In this document: one piece after another, positions 38,730 through 46,866 of the stretch
Position numbering within the stretch: position 1 is the first letter of the stretch
Layout: every line of letters begins with the position of its first letter
DNA from: Gemmobacter nectariphilus DSM 15620
Lineage (GTDB): Bacteria; Pseudomonadota; Alphaproteobacteria; Rhodobacterales; Rhodobacteraceae
Length of the DNA: 64,000 nt
Reading direction: 5' to 3'
Assembly: GCF_000429765.1 (NCBI RefSeq)
Contig: NZ_AUCM01000006.1
Coordinates: 62,001 to 126,000, forward strand
Notes under the pieces: model-generated
The model's database searches: none
Told to the model about the DNA's origin: nothing
The model's input: only the letters and a program-made list of their open reading frames with translations
Made by a program: the position numbers and the translations under genes

Positions 38730-39067
38730 TCGGCCAGCTCCCAACGCCCAAGATAGACCGGGGTGCCATCGGCGCGATGTGCCTGCGCAAGGATTGCGCC
38801 CCCATCAGGGACCAGCGTCAGCAGAAGGGGTTCATCAGGATAGGCCGGGTTGGGGAACATCAGATCCGCCACCCGGAACCGGCCCGGCACCATGGTCATC
38901 GCCAGCGCCCAGAGCCGGGAATGGATCAGCATTCCATGGCTGACGGGGCGGCCAAAGGGATGGGTGGCCGCATAGGCCGGATCGGTGTGGATCGGGTTAT
39001 CGTCGCCCGACAGCGCGGCAAAGGCGCGAAAGTCCTCCAGCGTGGGCAACCAGTCGGCGCGGATCAT
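38726..39067 (-). CDS. MaoC-like (R)-specific enoyl-CoA hydratase family protein, first of a pair
   Basis: The 113-residue hot-dog protein has the hydratase motif in FAALSGDDNPIHTDPAYAATHPFGRPVSHGM (split as ALSGDDNPIHTDPAYA, residues about 18-33, and GRPVSHGMLIHSRLWAL), where the Asp and His of D-x-N-x-x-H are the catalytic residues. It would add water to, or remove it from, a 2-enoyl-CoA in the cytosol. Its start overlaps the acyl-CoA synthetase stop by four bases, and the second hot-dog gene starts inside its own stop, so the enzyme may be a heterodimer. The pair beside a CoA ligase suggests beta-oxidation-like processing of the imported acid. Upstream in-frame sequence to 39253 lies inside the ligase gene and is not coding. 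Confidence 0.88.
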   Translation of the reverse strand: MIRADWLPTLEDFRAFAALSGDDNPIHTDPAYAATHPFGRPVSHGMLIHSRLWALAMTMVPGRFRVADLMFPNPAYPDEPLLLTLVPDGGAILAQAHRADGTPVYLGRWELAE

Positions 39068-40527
39068 GGCCGCCCCTTCAGCTCTGTCTTGCGCACCTTG
39101 CCCGAGGCGGTGCGCGGCAAATCCTGCACCACCCGCACCTCGCGCGGGGATTTGAAGGCGGCCAGATGCTGGCGGCACCACTGGCGCAGCTCGTCCGGCT
39201 GGACGGCCTGGCCAGGGTTCAGGATGACAAAGGCCAGACCGGCTTCGCCCCATTTCGCGTCCGGCACGCCGACGACGGCGGCCTCGGCCACCGCAGGGTG
39301 CAGGCCAAGCGCGGCTTCAACCTCGGCCGGCCAGACATTTTCGCCGCCCGAGACATACATGTCCTTGAGCCGGTCGACGATGGTGTAATAGCCATCCGCG
39401 TCACGCCGCGCGACATCGCCGGTGCGCAGCCAGCCATCGGCAAAGGCGGCCTCGGTCGCCTGCGGGTTGCGGTAATAGCCTGGCGTGACCGTCGCGCCGC
39501 GCATCAGCAATTCCCCCTCGCCGGGCTGGCCATCGGGCACACCGTCCAGCCGGGCCTCGGTCATCATCTGTGGCTTGCCGACCGACCCGATGCGGGTCTG
39601 CGCGCCCTCGGGGTCGATCAGAAAGCCGGTGGGGCCGGTTTCGGTCATGCCAAAGCCGTTGCGCACCACCGCGCCAAGATGGGCAAAGCGCCGGATCAGA
39701 TCGGCCGGCAGCGCCGCCCCGCCCGAGGCCAGCCCGCGCAAGCGGCCGATCCCCGCCGCCTGCAACCCCGGATGGGCGGCAAAGGCCTGCCAGATCGTCG
39801 GCACGCCAAAGAACTGCGTCACCTGCCCTGCTGCGATCAGGTCCAGCAGCCGGTCGGCATCGAACCGCGGCAGGATGTAGCTGTGCCCGCCCCATTGGAA
39901 CAGGGGCAGGGTGAACAGGTTGATCCCCGCGGTATGGAACAGCGGCAGATAGCAGACCGACTGATCGGCCGAGGTCAGCCCCATCGCCTGGGCAATGTTC
40001 ATTGCCACCGCCAGCGCCATGCGCGGGGTCTGTATCACCGCCTTGGGCGCCCCTGTGGTGCCCGAGGTGAACAGCAGATACCACGGCGCATCCTCGTCCA
40101 GCTGCGCGATGATCTGCGGCGCCTCGGGCAGGCCGAAGCCGCCCGAATTGCGCATGGCCAGCCGGGGCAGATCGGGCGCCAGCGCGGCGGCCAGCCCATA
40201 ATGATCCACATCGTGGACCAGCGCCGACATCCCGACCGAGGCCGCAACGGCCCGCAGTTCCAAGAGCGGCGCGCGCCAGTTCAGCGGGCACAGGATCACC
40301 CCGGCCTTGGCGGCGGCGAACAGCGCGATGAACCCTTCGGCCCGGTTGAAGGTCAACAGCCCCACCCGCGCGCCCGCCCCCAGGGGGGCCAGCACGGCGG
40401 CCAGACGGTTCGCCTGATCCTCGATCTCGGCAAAGGTCCAGGCACGGCCGGACGCATGATCGGTGAAGGCGCGCGCATCAGGCGTCAGCGCGGCGCGGCG
40501 GGCGGAAAGGTCGGGCGCGGTGGCCAT
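39064..40527 (-). CDS. Acyl-CoA synthetase (AMP-dependent ligase)
   Basis: The 487-residue enzyme shows the adenylate-forming motifs: LLFTSGTTGAPKAVIQTPR (A3, residues about 152-170), GGAALPADLIRRFAHLG, NGFGMTETGPTG (A5, about 292-303), GWLRTGDVARRDADGYYTIVDRLKDM (A7/A8, about 366-391) with SGGENVWPAEVE, and the C-terminal Lys in PRTASGKVRKTEL (A10). It activates a carboxylic acid with ATP and CoA; the size of the acid cannot be read from the sequence. It is 18 bases after the TetR gene and overlaps the first MaoC gene by four bases. Its place between an ABC importer and enoyl-CoA hydratase-like genes points to an imported acid as substrate. Confidence 0.94.
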   Translation of the reverse strand: MATAPDLSARRAALTPDARAFTDHASGRAWTFAEIEDQANRLAAVLAPLGAGARVGLLTFNRAEGFIALFAAAKAGVILCPLNWRAPLLELRAVAASVGMSALVHDVDHYGLAAALAPDLPRLAMRNSGGFGLPEAPQIIAQLDEDAPWYLLFTSGTTGAPKAVIQTPRMALAVAMNIAQAMGLTSADQSVCYLPLFHTAGINLFTLPLFQWGGHSYILPRFDADRLLDLIAAGQVTQFFGVPTIWQAFAAHPGLQAAGIGRLRGLASGGAALPADLIRRFAHLGAVVRNGFGMTETGPTGFLIDPEGAQTRIGSVGKPQMMTEARLDGVPDGQPGEGELLMRGATVTPGYYRNPQATEAAFADGWLRTGDVARRDADGYYTIVDRLKDMYVSGGENVWPAEVEAALGLHPAVAEAAVVGVPDAKWGEAGLAFVILNPGQAVQPDELRQWCRQHLAAFKSPREVRVVQDLPRTASGKVRKTELKGRP

Positions 40528-40545
40528 GGCTCCGTCCTGTGGGTG

Positions 40546-41145
40546 TCAGGGACGCAGGCCCCTTTCCAGCATGTCGAACACTTCGGCCACCACCGCATCG
40601 CGGTCGGCCCCCGGGTTGCGCTGACCGTAGCGTTCCCCCAGCGTGACCGCCAGCCCCATCAGCGCCCAGGCGCGGATTTCCGGGTTGCCGGGGCGAATGG
40701 TGCCCTCTTTTGCCGCCGCTTCAAGGTTGCGGGCATAATTGCGGGCAAATCCGGTGAAATAGGCGTCATAGCTGGGCGGATCGACGAACCGCGCCTCTTC
40801 GACAATGCTGTAAAGCGTCGGGCGGGTGGCGGCGATTTCCAGAAAGGTGCGCAGACCGATCCGTTCCGCCGCCAGCCGGTCGGGCGTGTCGGCAACCGCT
40901 TCGGAAATGGTGCGGCGGGTAAAGCGGCCCATCTCGGCCACCAGTTCGCGAAACACCTGCTCCTTGCCATCGAAATAGATGTAGAACGTGCCCTGGGCGA
41001 TGCCCGCCGCGCGTGTGATATCGGCAATCGAGGCGGCAGCAAAGCCGCGCGCGCCGATCACCTCTTCGGCAGCGCGCAGGATCGCCTCGCGGGTTTCGCG
41101 GCCGCGCTTGGTGGCAGGCTGGCGGGGGCTGGCAGGGGTGGTCAT
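40546..41145 (-). CDS. TetR family transcriptional regulator
   Basis: The 199-residue regulator has the TetR helix-turn-helix at residues about 14-60 (RGRETREAILRAAEEVIGARG, FAAASIADITRAAGIAQGTFYIYFDGKEQVFREL) followed by an all-helical effector domain. Its ATG overlaps the stop of the alpha/beta hydrolase gene by four bases, and a CoA ligase gene follows 18 bases later, so it lies inside the operon and probably regulates it. Related TetR proteins in such clusters sense acyl-CoA esters; here that is only a suggestion. A 22-bp inverted repeat at the operon promoter (46792-46813) is a possible binding site. The frame is open for about 270 residues upstream, but that part is antisense-like and lies inside the hydrolase gene. 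Confidence 0.92.
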   Translation of the reverse strand: MTTPASPRQPATKRGRETREAILRAAEEVIGARGFAAASIADITRAAGIAQGTFYIYFDGKEQVFRELVAEMGRFTRRTISEAVADTPDRLAAERIGLRTFLEIAATRPTLYSIVEEARFVDPPSYDAYFTGFARNYARNLEAAAKEGTIRPGNPEIRAWALMGLAVTLGERYGQRNPGADRDAVVAEVFDMLERGLRP

Positions 41146-41933
41146 GCGACAACCTGACGGGCAAAGGCCGCAATGGCGGCGGCGGTTTCTTCGGGGCGCT
41201 CCAGATGCGGGGCGTGGCCGGCCCCGGTGATGCGCAGGGCAGCACCATGGGGCGCGGCACCGGCCAGCCAATCGGCGCAGGCGGGGGGATATACCCGGCT
41301 TTGAGCGCCATGAACAGCCAGCAGCGGCACCGGCAGGCGGCGCACCGCCGCCCGGCAGTCCGCCTCGATCAACGAGGCCCAGAAGCCGGCCATCACCGCG
41401 CCATCCTGCGCGCCGATCACCGCGCGGGCCTGTGCGGCGCCAAAGGCAGGGGCGCCAGCATCGGTCGCGAAAATCCCGGTGGCCAGCGGGCCCACGGCGG
41501 CGGACCAGTCGTCGCGGAACCAGTCGGTGCGCGCCCGGATACGATCGGCCGACTGGCCGGACATGGCGAAATCCCAGCCCGGTTCCGGCAGGGGGCGGGG
41601 GCTCATGTCCAGGCTGATCATGCCGGTAACCGGCCCCGGCCCGTGGGCGTCCAGCCATTGCCAGCCGATCAGCGCGCCCAGCGACCAGCCGACCAGCAGG
41701 GTCGGCTCGCCATCGGCCAGCAGATCGCCCAGCATGGCAACGGCGCCCGGCAGGTCGGCCGTATAGCCGACCGTCGCACCATGCCCCGGCAGGTCGGGCG
41801 CCAGGCAGCCAAAGCCCGGCAGGGCCGCCGCCAGCGGCGCCATCACCGCCCCGCACATCGTCCAGCCGTGCAGCAGCACCATGCGAGGGCCGGTGCCCCA
41901 GCGTTGCGCATGGATATGCCGCCGGGGCGTCAT
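41142..41933 (-). CDS. Alpha/beta hydrolase
   Basis: The 263-residue protein has a full alpha/beta hydrolase core. MVLLHGWTMCGAVMAPLAAAL carries the oxyanion loop HGW (residues about 18-38), LLVGWSLGALIG gives the nucleophile elbow G-W-S-L-G (about 80-91), PVPLLAVHGAQSRVYPP has the acid region, and ITGAGHAPHLERPEE supplies the catalytic His (about 240-254). The layout resembles BioH and other carboxylesterases. It starts within the stop of livM (four-base overlap) and ends within the start of the TetR gene. In this operon it could free the acid from an ester or from a CoA thioester; no more specific function can be assigned. Confidence 0.88.
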   Translation of the reverse strand: MTPRRHIHAQRWGTGPRMVLLHGWTMCGAVMAPLAAALPGFGCLAPDLPGHGATVGYTADLPGAVAMLGDLLADGEPTLLVGWSLGALIGWQWLDAHGPGPVTGMISLDMSPRPLPEPGWDFAMSGQSADRIRARTDWFRDDWSAAVGPLATGIFATDAGAPAFGAAQARAVIGAQDGAVMAGFWASLIEADCRAAVRRLPVPLLAVHGAQSRVYPPACADWLAGAAPHGAALRITGAGHAPHLERPEETAAAIAAFARQVVA

Positions 41934-42985
41934 CCCCGCGCCCGCAACCGGCCGACAATGCCGGTGGGGAAGAAATAGACCGACAGGATGAACAGCACCC
42001 CCAGCCACAGCAGCCAGCGGTCGGGGTTCAGCAGGTCGGGCACCAGCGGCAGCGCGGCCGTTGCATCGGCGGCGCCCTGCATCAGCGTCTGCAGATAGTT
42101 CTGCGCCAGAACAAAGATCGTTGCCCCGACGACCGCGCCCCAGATCGTTCCCATGCCGCCGATCACCACCATCAGAAGGATGTCGATCATGATCTCCGAT
42201 GCCAGCGTGGTATCGGGCCCGACATAGCGCAGCCAGATGGCGAACAGCGACCCGGCCAGCGCCGCGACCCCGGCCGACAGACAGGTGGCCACCGTGCGAT
42301 AGATCACCACGCGATAGCCCACCGCCTCGGCCCGGAAGGCATTTTCGCGGATCGCCTGCAGCACCCGGCCAAAGGGCGAATTCACCACCCGCAGCAGCAG
42401 CAGGAACAGCACCGTGCAGCAGAGGAACACCAGATAATAGTTCAGAATCTTGCCCGTGACCCTGGTGCCGAAAATCTCCAGATCCAGGCGGAAGGCAGGG
42501 GTCAGCTCGCGCGGGATGGTGATGTTCATGCCATCCTCGCCCCCGGTCAGCCAGGACAGCTGGCTGACCAGCACCGCCACAGCCGAAGCAACCGCCATGG
42601 TGATCATCGCGAAAAAGATCGCCCGCACCCGCAGCGAGAACAGCGCGATCACAAAGGCCACCGCAACCGCAACCGCCGTGCCGCCCAGGGCACCCGCCGC
42701 CAGCGCGCCCCAGCCGCGCCCCAGGTGCGCCCCCGCCAGCGCAACCCCATAGGCGCCAAGACCGAAGAACACCGTATGGGCAAAGCTGACGATCCCGGCA
42801 TAGCCCAGCATCAGATCGTAGCTGGCGACCAGCACGATGAAGATCGCGATGCGCGCCGCCACCTCGAGCGAGCGGCTGCCCGGGAACAGGAACGGCGCCG
42901 TGGCCAGCGCCACGAAGATCAGCGCCACGATGACCGACAGGATGAGCGAACGCGGGCCATCGCCCGACAGCAGGAAACGCACCAT
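41930..42985 (-). CDS. livM: HAAT-family ABC transporter permease (LivM type)
   Basis: The 351-residue membrane protein has about ten helices and the LivM signature YAGIVSFAHTVFFGLGAYGVAL (about 62-83), plus the coupling-helix region GRVLQAIRENAFRAEAVGYRV (about 212-232) that contacts the ATPases. It is one half of the inner-membrane channel. The stop overlaps the alpha/beta hydrolase start by four bases, and its own start lies 4 bases after the livH stop, so all are one operon. HAAT importers are not limited to branched-chain amino acids; many move carboxylates, amides or urea, and the acyl-CoA genes downstream favour an organic acid. The symbol follows the family and not a proven substrate. 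Confidence 0.92.
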   Translation of the reverse strand: MVRFLLSGDGPRSLILSVIVALIFVALATAPFLFPGSRSLEVAARIAIFIVLVASYDLMLGYAGIVSFAHTVFFGLGAYGVALAGAHLGRGWGALAAGALGGTAVAVAVAFVIALFSLRVRAIFFAMITMAVASAVAVLVSQLSWLTGGEDGMNITIPRELTPAFRLDLEIFGTRVTGKILNYYLVFLCCTVLFLLLLRVVNSPFGRVLQAIRENAFRAEAVGYRVVIYRTVATCLSAGVAALAGSLFAIWLRYVGPDTTLASEIMIDILLMVVIGGMGTIWGAVVGATIFVLAQNYLQTLMQGAADATAALPLVPDLLNPDRWLLWLGVLFILSVYFFPTGIVGRLRARG

Positions 42986-42989
42986 CGCC

Positions 42990-44027
42990 TTACACCTTGA
43001 TGACGGGGGACATGCCCTGCGGGCGCCACATCAGAATGGCGACCATCAGCGCGATGTTCGATACCAGCGCCGCCTTGGGCTCGATGAAGGCGACATAGTT
43101 CTGCAAAAGGCCCACCAGCAGCGCGCCGATGAACGCGCCCTCGACGCTGCCAAGGCCGCCGATGATCACCACGATGAACACCAGAACCATGATCTCGTTG
43201 CCCATATGGGCGGTGATCAGTTCCTGATACAGCGCCCACATGATGCCCCCAAGGCCGGCCAGCGCGGATCCCGCGATGAACACGCCGACAAAGACGCGGC
43301 GGATGCGGTAGCCAAGCGCCTGCACCATCTCGCGGTTTTCAACGCCGGCGCGGACGATCAGCCCGATCTTGGTGTGACGCAGCACCAGCCGCATGGCGAT
43401 GAACACGGCGGCGCCAAAGACCACGGCGACCAGCCGGTATTTTTCCAGCGTGGCGCCAAGGATGGTGATCGCACCCTTCAGCATCTCGGGCCGGGCAATG
43501 TGGATTTCCTTGGGCCCCCAGATCACCTGAATCAGCTGCTCTGCAACGATCAGGCCGCCCATGGTGACCAAAATCTGTTTCAAATGAGCACCATAGACGG
43601 GTCTCACGATGACCCTCTCGAACCCCCAGCCGATGGCGCCGGTCACGGCCATGGCCGCCAGCACCGCCGCCAGCAGCGCCAGCAGGTTCAGCGCCAGCGA
43701 CGGCACCCCCGTCAGGCCCCCCAGCGCGATCAGCACCGAGACGCCGACAAAGGCCCCGAACGAGATGAAGGCGCCATGGCCGAAGTTGATGATGTCCATC
43801 AGGCCGAAGATCAGCGTCATGCCGCTGGCGATGACAAAGATCATCATGCCCATGGCAAGGCCGGACACCGTCAGCGTCAGCCAGCTGGTCGGGTTGCCGA
43901 CTGCGATGAAGCCGGTGATGACCAGCGCCGGGATCAGCAGAACGGGGATCCAGGGCTGCATCCGCACCGACAGGGGCGGGCGCTGCATGATCGGGGTATG
44001 GTCGGGGGCGGCGGTCATGTCAGGCAT
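42990..44027 (-). CDS. livH: HAAT-family ABC transporter permease (LivH type)
   Basis: The 345-residue membrane protein has about nine helices with the LivH signature GLMDIINFGHGAFISFGAFVGV (about 75-96) and the coupling region TKIGLIVRAGVENREMVQALGYRIRRVF (split as KIGLIVRAGVENREMVQALG, about 223-242, and YRIRRVFV). It partners LivM in the channel. The N-terminus has an extra soluble stretch of about 30 residues (MPDMTAAPDHTPIMQRPPLS) before the first helix. The start overlaps the livF stop by eight bases. The order substrate-binding protein, livG, livF, livH, livM is a common HAAT arrangement. Confidence 0.92.
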   Translation of the reverse strand: MPDMTAAPDHTPIMQRPPLSVRMQPWIPVLLIPALVITGFIAVGNPTSWLTLTVSGLAMGMMIFVIASGMTLIFGLMDIINFGHGAFISFGAFVGVSVLIALGGLTGVPSLALNLLALLAAVLAAMAVTGAIGWGFERVIVRPVYGAHLKQILVTMGGLIVAEQLIQVIWGPKEIHIARPEMLKGAITILGATLEKYRLVAVVFGAAVFIAMRLVLRHTKIGLIVRAGVENREMVQALGYRIRRVFVGVFIAGSALAGLGGIMWALYQELITAHMGNEIMVLVFIVVIIGGLGSVEGAFIGALLVGLLQNYVAFIEPKAALVSNIALMVAILMWRPQGMSPVIKV

Positions 44028-44742
44028 GCTCCATGCTCAGGCCCATAAGGCGTTCCTGAAGTCCGGCGTCGGTGGCCAGTTCGGCCATGGCGCCGGTCCA
44101 GATGATGCGGCCGTCGTCCATGACGGCGGCATGATCGCCCAGGGCCTTGGCCAGCTTGAAGTTCTGTTCCACCATCAGGATCGTCGCGCCCGCCTGTTTC
44201 AGATCGCGCAGCGCGCGGGCAAGGGTGGACACGATGGCGGGGGCAAGGCCCTTGGAGGGTTCGTCGATCAGGTAGAGCCGCCGTTCCTCGATCATGGCCC
44301 GGGCGGTGGACAGCATCTGCTTCTGCCCGCCCGACAGGTTGCCGGCGGGGTTCTTCCAGAAGGTCCGCAGCGGTGGGAAGACCGCAAAGATCCACTCCAG
44401 CCGCGTCTTGTCGATCGGGCCCGACACGGCGGCAAGGGTCATGTTTTCCTCGACCGTGAGGTTGGCAAAGATGCCCATGTCCTCGGGAACCAGCGCCACG
44501 CCCTTGCGCGCAATAATGGCAGGGGGCTGGCGGGCGATGTTGTCGCCGTCCAGCAGGATATCGCCGGTGTGCGGCTGCCACAGGCCCATGATGGTGCGCA
44601 AGGTGGTGGTCTTGCCTGCGCCGTTGCGGCCCAGCAGCATGGTCACCTGCCCGCGCGGCACGTCCAGATCGACGCCATGCAGGATGTGATATTGCGCGAT
44701 GTCGGTCTTGACCCCGCGCAGGGACAGAAGGGGGTCAGACAT
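44020..44742 (-). CDS. livF: HAAT-family ABC transporter ATPase (LivF type)
   Basis: The 240-residue ATPase has Walker A GRNGAGKTTT (residues about 38-47), the signature NLSGGQKQML (about 134-143), Walker B LYLIDEPSKGLAP (about 155-167) and the switch His region in GATILMVEQNFKLA. The 240-residue length and the SKGLAP stretch after Walker B are typical of LivF. It energises import together with LivG. It overlaps the livG stop and the livH start by eight bases each, an unusually tight packing that implies coupled translation. No regulatory domain is present. Confidence 0.94.
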   Translation of the reverse strand: MSDPLLSLRGVKTDIAQYHILHGVDLDVPRGQVTMLLGRNGAGKTTTLRTIMGLWQPHTGDILLDGDNIARQPPAIIARKGVALVPEDMGIFANLTVEENMTLAAVSGPIDKTRLEWIFAVFPPLRTFWKNPAGNLSGGQKQMLSTARAMIEERRLYLIDEPSKGLAPAIVSTLARALRDLKQAGATILMVEQNFKLAKALGDHAAVMDDGRIIWTGAMAELATDAGLQERLMGLSMEHA

Positions 44743-45499
44743 CCTCGATCTCCTTGCCCATATAGGCCTCTTGCACGATGTCGCTGGCCATCACCTCGAC
44801 AGGCTTGCCATCGGCGACCAGCGTGCCGTTATGCAGAACGACGATGCGGTCGGCCAATGTGCGGATCACGTCCATCTTGTGTTCCACCAGCAGGACGGTT
44901 GCGTTGGGGTCCGCCTTGATTTCGGCGATCAGGCCCAGGATCACCGGGGATTCGTCCACGCTCATCCCGGCCGTGGGTTCGTCGAACATGAAGATCTTCG
45001 GCTTCAGCGCCAGCATCAGGGCGACTTCCAGCTTGCGCTGATCGCCATGGGGCAGGGCCCGCACCTCTTGATGGGCCTGCGAAGACAGGCGCACCCGATC
45101 CAGGATTTGCTCGGCCTCGGCGGTCAGGTCGCGGCGGCTGGCGGCCATGGTCAGCAGGCTGAACCCTGCCCCGCGCCGGGCCTGCACCACAAGGCGGACG
45201 TTTTCCAGCACCGAGAGCGCCGGAAACAGGTTGGTCAGCTGAAACGCCCGCCCGATGCCCGCCCGCGTCCGCGCCGCAACGCCCAGACGCGAGATGTCCT
45301 GCCCGTCCAGCAGCACCTGCCCCGAGGTGGCCGGGATCTGGCCCGAGATCAGGTTGAACCAGGTGGTCTTGCCGGCGCCGTTCGGGCCGACGATGGCGGT
45401 CAGCTCGCCCGGCCGAAAGGCGCAGGAGACCGCGTTGACGGCGACATGGCCGCCAAAACGCACCGTAAGGGCGCGGGTTTCAAGCGATGGGGAGGGCAT
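44735..45499 (-). CDS. livG: HAAT-family ABC transporter ATPase (LivG type)
   Basis: The 254-residue ATPase has Walker A GPNGAGKTTWFNL (about 37-49), the LivG insertion around ARTRAGIGRAFQLTNLFPAL (about 73-92), a signature of the form LPHGDQRKLEVA (about 149-160), which replaces the usual LSGGQ as in many LivG proteins, and Walker B IFMFDEPTAGM (about 167-177). The C-terminal ASDIVQEAYMG is the LivG tail. It lies 99 bases downstream of the substrate-binding protein gene, with repeat copy 6 in that gap. Expression through the gap depends on how strongly the repeat terminates; such a step-down after the binding-protein gene is common in importers. Confidence 0.93.
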   Translation of the reverse strand: MPSPSLETRALTVRFGGHVAVNAVSCAFRPGELTAIVGPNGAGKTTWFNLISGQIPATSGQVLLDGQDISRLGVAARTRAGIGRAFQLTNLFPALSVLENVRLVVQARRGAGFSLLTMAASRRDLTAEAEQILDRVRLSSQAHQEVRALPHGDQRKLEVALMLALKPKIFMFDEPTAGMSVDESPVILGLIAEIKADPNATVLLVEHKMDVIRTLADRIVVLHNGTLVADGKPVEVMASDIVQEAYMGKEIEDV

Positions 45500-45524
45500 G
45501 GGAACCGTCGGTCTGGCGGTGAGG

Positions 45525-45577
45525 CCGGGGGGCCAGCCCCCCGGACCCCCCGGGATATTTTCAGACAGATGAAAGGG
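45525..45577 (-). repeat. Intergenic repeat copy 6
   Basis: On the minus strand between the binding-protein gene and livG: CTTTCATCTGTCTGAA, AATATCCCGGGGGGTCC, then hairpin CCGGGGGG-CTGG-CCCCCCGG. A GGGCGC-CT-GCGCCC hairpin with TTT (45575-45588) sits just before it. Here the element is inside an operon, where it may attenuate expression. Confidence 0.8.
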
Positions 45578-45598
45578 CGCAGGCGCCCCTTCGGGGGC

Positions 45599-46777
45599 TT
45601 AGCGCGTATTGCGGACAGGGACGTCCATTTCCTCGATCGGGATTTCGCGGACCAGGTCCGGGATACCCCAGGCGACGTTCGGATCGACCTTGATCTTGAA
45701 GTGATACATGGCTTGCAGCGCCTGATGGTCTTCGGCGCGGAAGATCATCTTGCCCTTGGGGGTGTCGAATTCCATCCCCTCCATGGTCTCGATCAGCTTC
45801 TCGGTGTCGGTCGATCCGGCCTTCTTCAGCGCCTCGACCGCCGCCATGCCGGCCGCCATGCCGCCTGCGGTGAAGAAATCGGGCGGGGTGCCGAAGCGGG
45901 CCATGTGTTCCTTGACCAGCCAGTCGTTCACCGGGTTCTTCGGGATTTCGTAGTAGTAATACGCCGCCCCTTCCATGCCGGGGAATTCCTTGTAGGCCTT
46001 GAGCGCCTCGAGGATGTTGCCGCCCGTCGCCAGTTCGATGCCATAGCGGCCCGGATCCATGGCCTGCAGTTTCGACATGGGGTTGTTGGCGCCGGCCCAG
46101 ATGATGAAGATGCGCTTCTCGCCGTCCAGATCCTTCAGCGCGTTGAACATGCGCTCGCCAAAGGCGGTGAAGTCGGTGGTGTCGGTCGGGGCGTATTCTT
46201 CGGCGACCAGCTTGGCCGGGGTCTTCGCCAGCGCCTCCTTGAAGGCGGCGATCCCATCGCGGCCAAAGGCGTAATCCTGCGCAAAGGTCACGACCTTGAC
46301 GCCTTCACGGCCCAGCGCCACCGCGTTCGAGATGGCATCTTGCGAGGAGTTGCGGCCAGTGCGGAAGATATAGCGGTTCCACGCCGAGCCGGTGATGGAA
46401 TCGGCAACTGCGGGTTCAACGATCAAGATCTTCTCGAATTCCTGCGCGACGGGCAGCATGGCCAGCGCAACGCCCGACCCGACCGGGCCGATGGCCAGAT
46501 CAGCCTCGTCGTCGCCAAAGGCCTCGGCCAGCATGGCGCGGCCGACATCGGGCTTCAGCTGGCTGTCCTTTTCGATCACGACGATTTTTTCGCCGTTCAC
46601 CTCGAACGTGCCGCCGGTGGCATATTCGATGCCCAGCATCAGGCCATCGTGGCTTTGCTTGGCATAGGCTTCCAGCGCGCCGGTCTTGTCATAGACATGC
46701 GCGATCTTGATTTCGGCAGTCGCCGGCAGTGCCCAGCCCATCAGGGCCGTCATGGCGACGGCAAGATGCAGTTTCAT
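45599..46777 (-). CDS. HAAT-family ABC transporter substrate-binding protein
   Basis: The 392-residue protein begins with a signal peptide (MKLHLAVAMTALMGWALPATAE, cleavage near ATA-E). It is a type I periplasmic binding protein with IKIAHVYDKTGALEAYAKQ at its N-terminal lobe, GPVGSGVALAMLPVAQEFEKI, RNSSQDAISNAVALGREGVKVV and the C-terminal lobe FFTAGGMAAGMAAVEALKKAG. It binds the solute in the periplasm and delivers it to LivHM. The Met at 46777 was chosen because GGGAGGATACC precedes it and it begins the signal peptide. It lacks the tell-tale features of urea- or leucine-specific relatives. An inverted repeat lies 15 bases upstream of the start. Confidence 0.93.
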   Translation of the reverse strand: MKLHLAVAMTALMGWALPATAEIKIAHVYDKTGALEAYAKQSHDGLMLGIEYATGGTFEVNGEKIVVIEKDSQLKPDVGRAMLAEAFGDDEADLAIGPVGSGVALAMLPVAQEFEKILIVEPAVADSITGSAWNRYIFRTGRNSSQDAISNAVALGREGVKVVTFAQDYAFGRDGIAAFKEALAKTPAKLVAEEYAPTDTTDFTAFGERMFNALKDLDGEKRIFIIWAGANNPMSKLQAMDPGRYGIELATGGNILEALKAYKEFPGMEGAAYYYYEIPKNPVNDWLVKEHMARFGTPPDFFTAGGMAAGMAAVEALKKAGSTDTEKLIETMEGMEFDTPKGKMIFRAEDHQALQAMYHFKIKVDPNVAWGIPDLVREIPIEEMDVPVRNTR

Positions 46778-46791
46778 GGTATCCTCCCTGG

Positions 46792-46813
46792 AACATGACG
46801 TCTGATTCATGTT
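46792..46813. promoter_or_regulatory. Inverted repeat at the importer operon start, candidate TetR operator
   Basis: AACATGA and TCATGTT form perfect 7-bp arms with an 8-bp spacer. A TTGACT hexamer (46843-46848) is 17 bp from a weak TACCTC -10 (46820-46825), so the repeat would sit at the transcription start. Confidence 0.4.
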
Positions 46814-46866
46814 TCACAAGAGGTAACCCAGACCAGCGATTCAGTCAACGCTGCCATGCAAGGAAA

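Noticed and set aside
35640-38756. A long plus-strand open frame across the P-type ATPase
   Set aside because: Antisense to a gene with DKTGT, TGES and the hinge motif in order; shadow composition.
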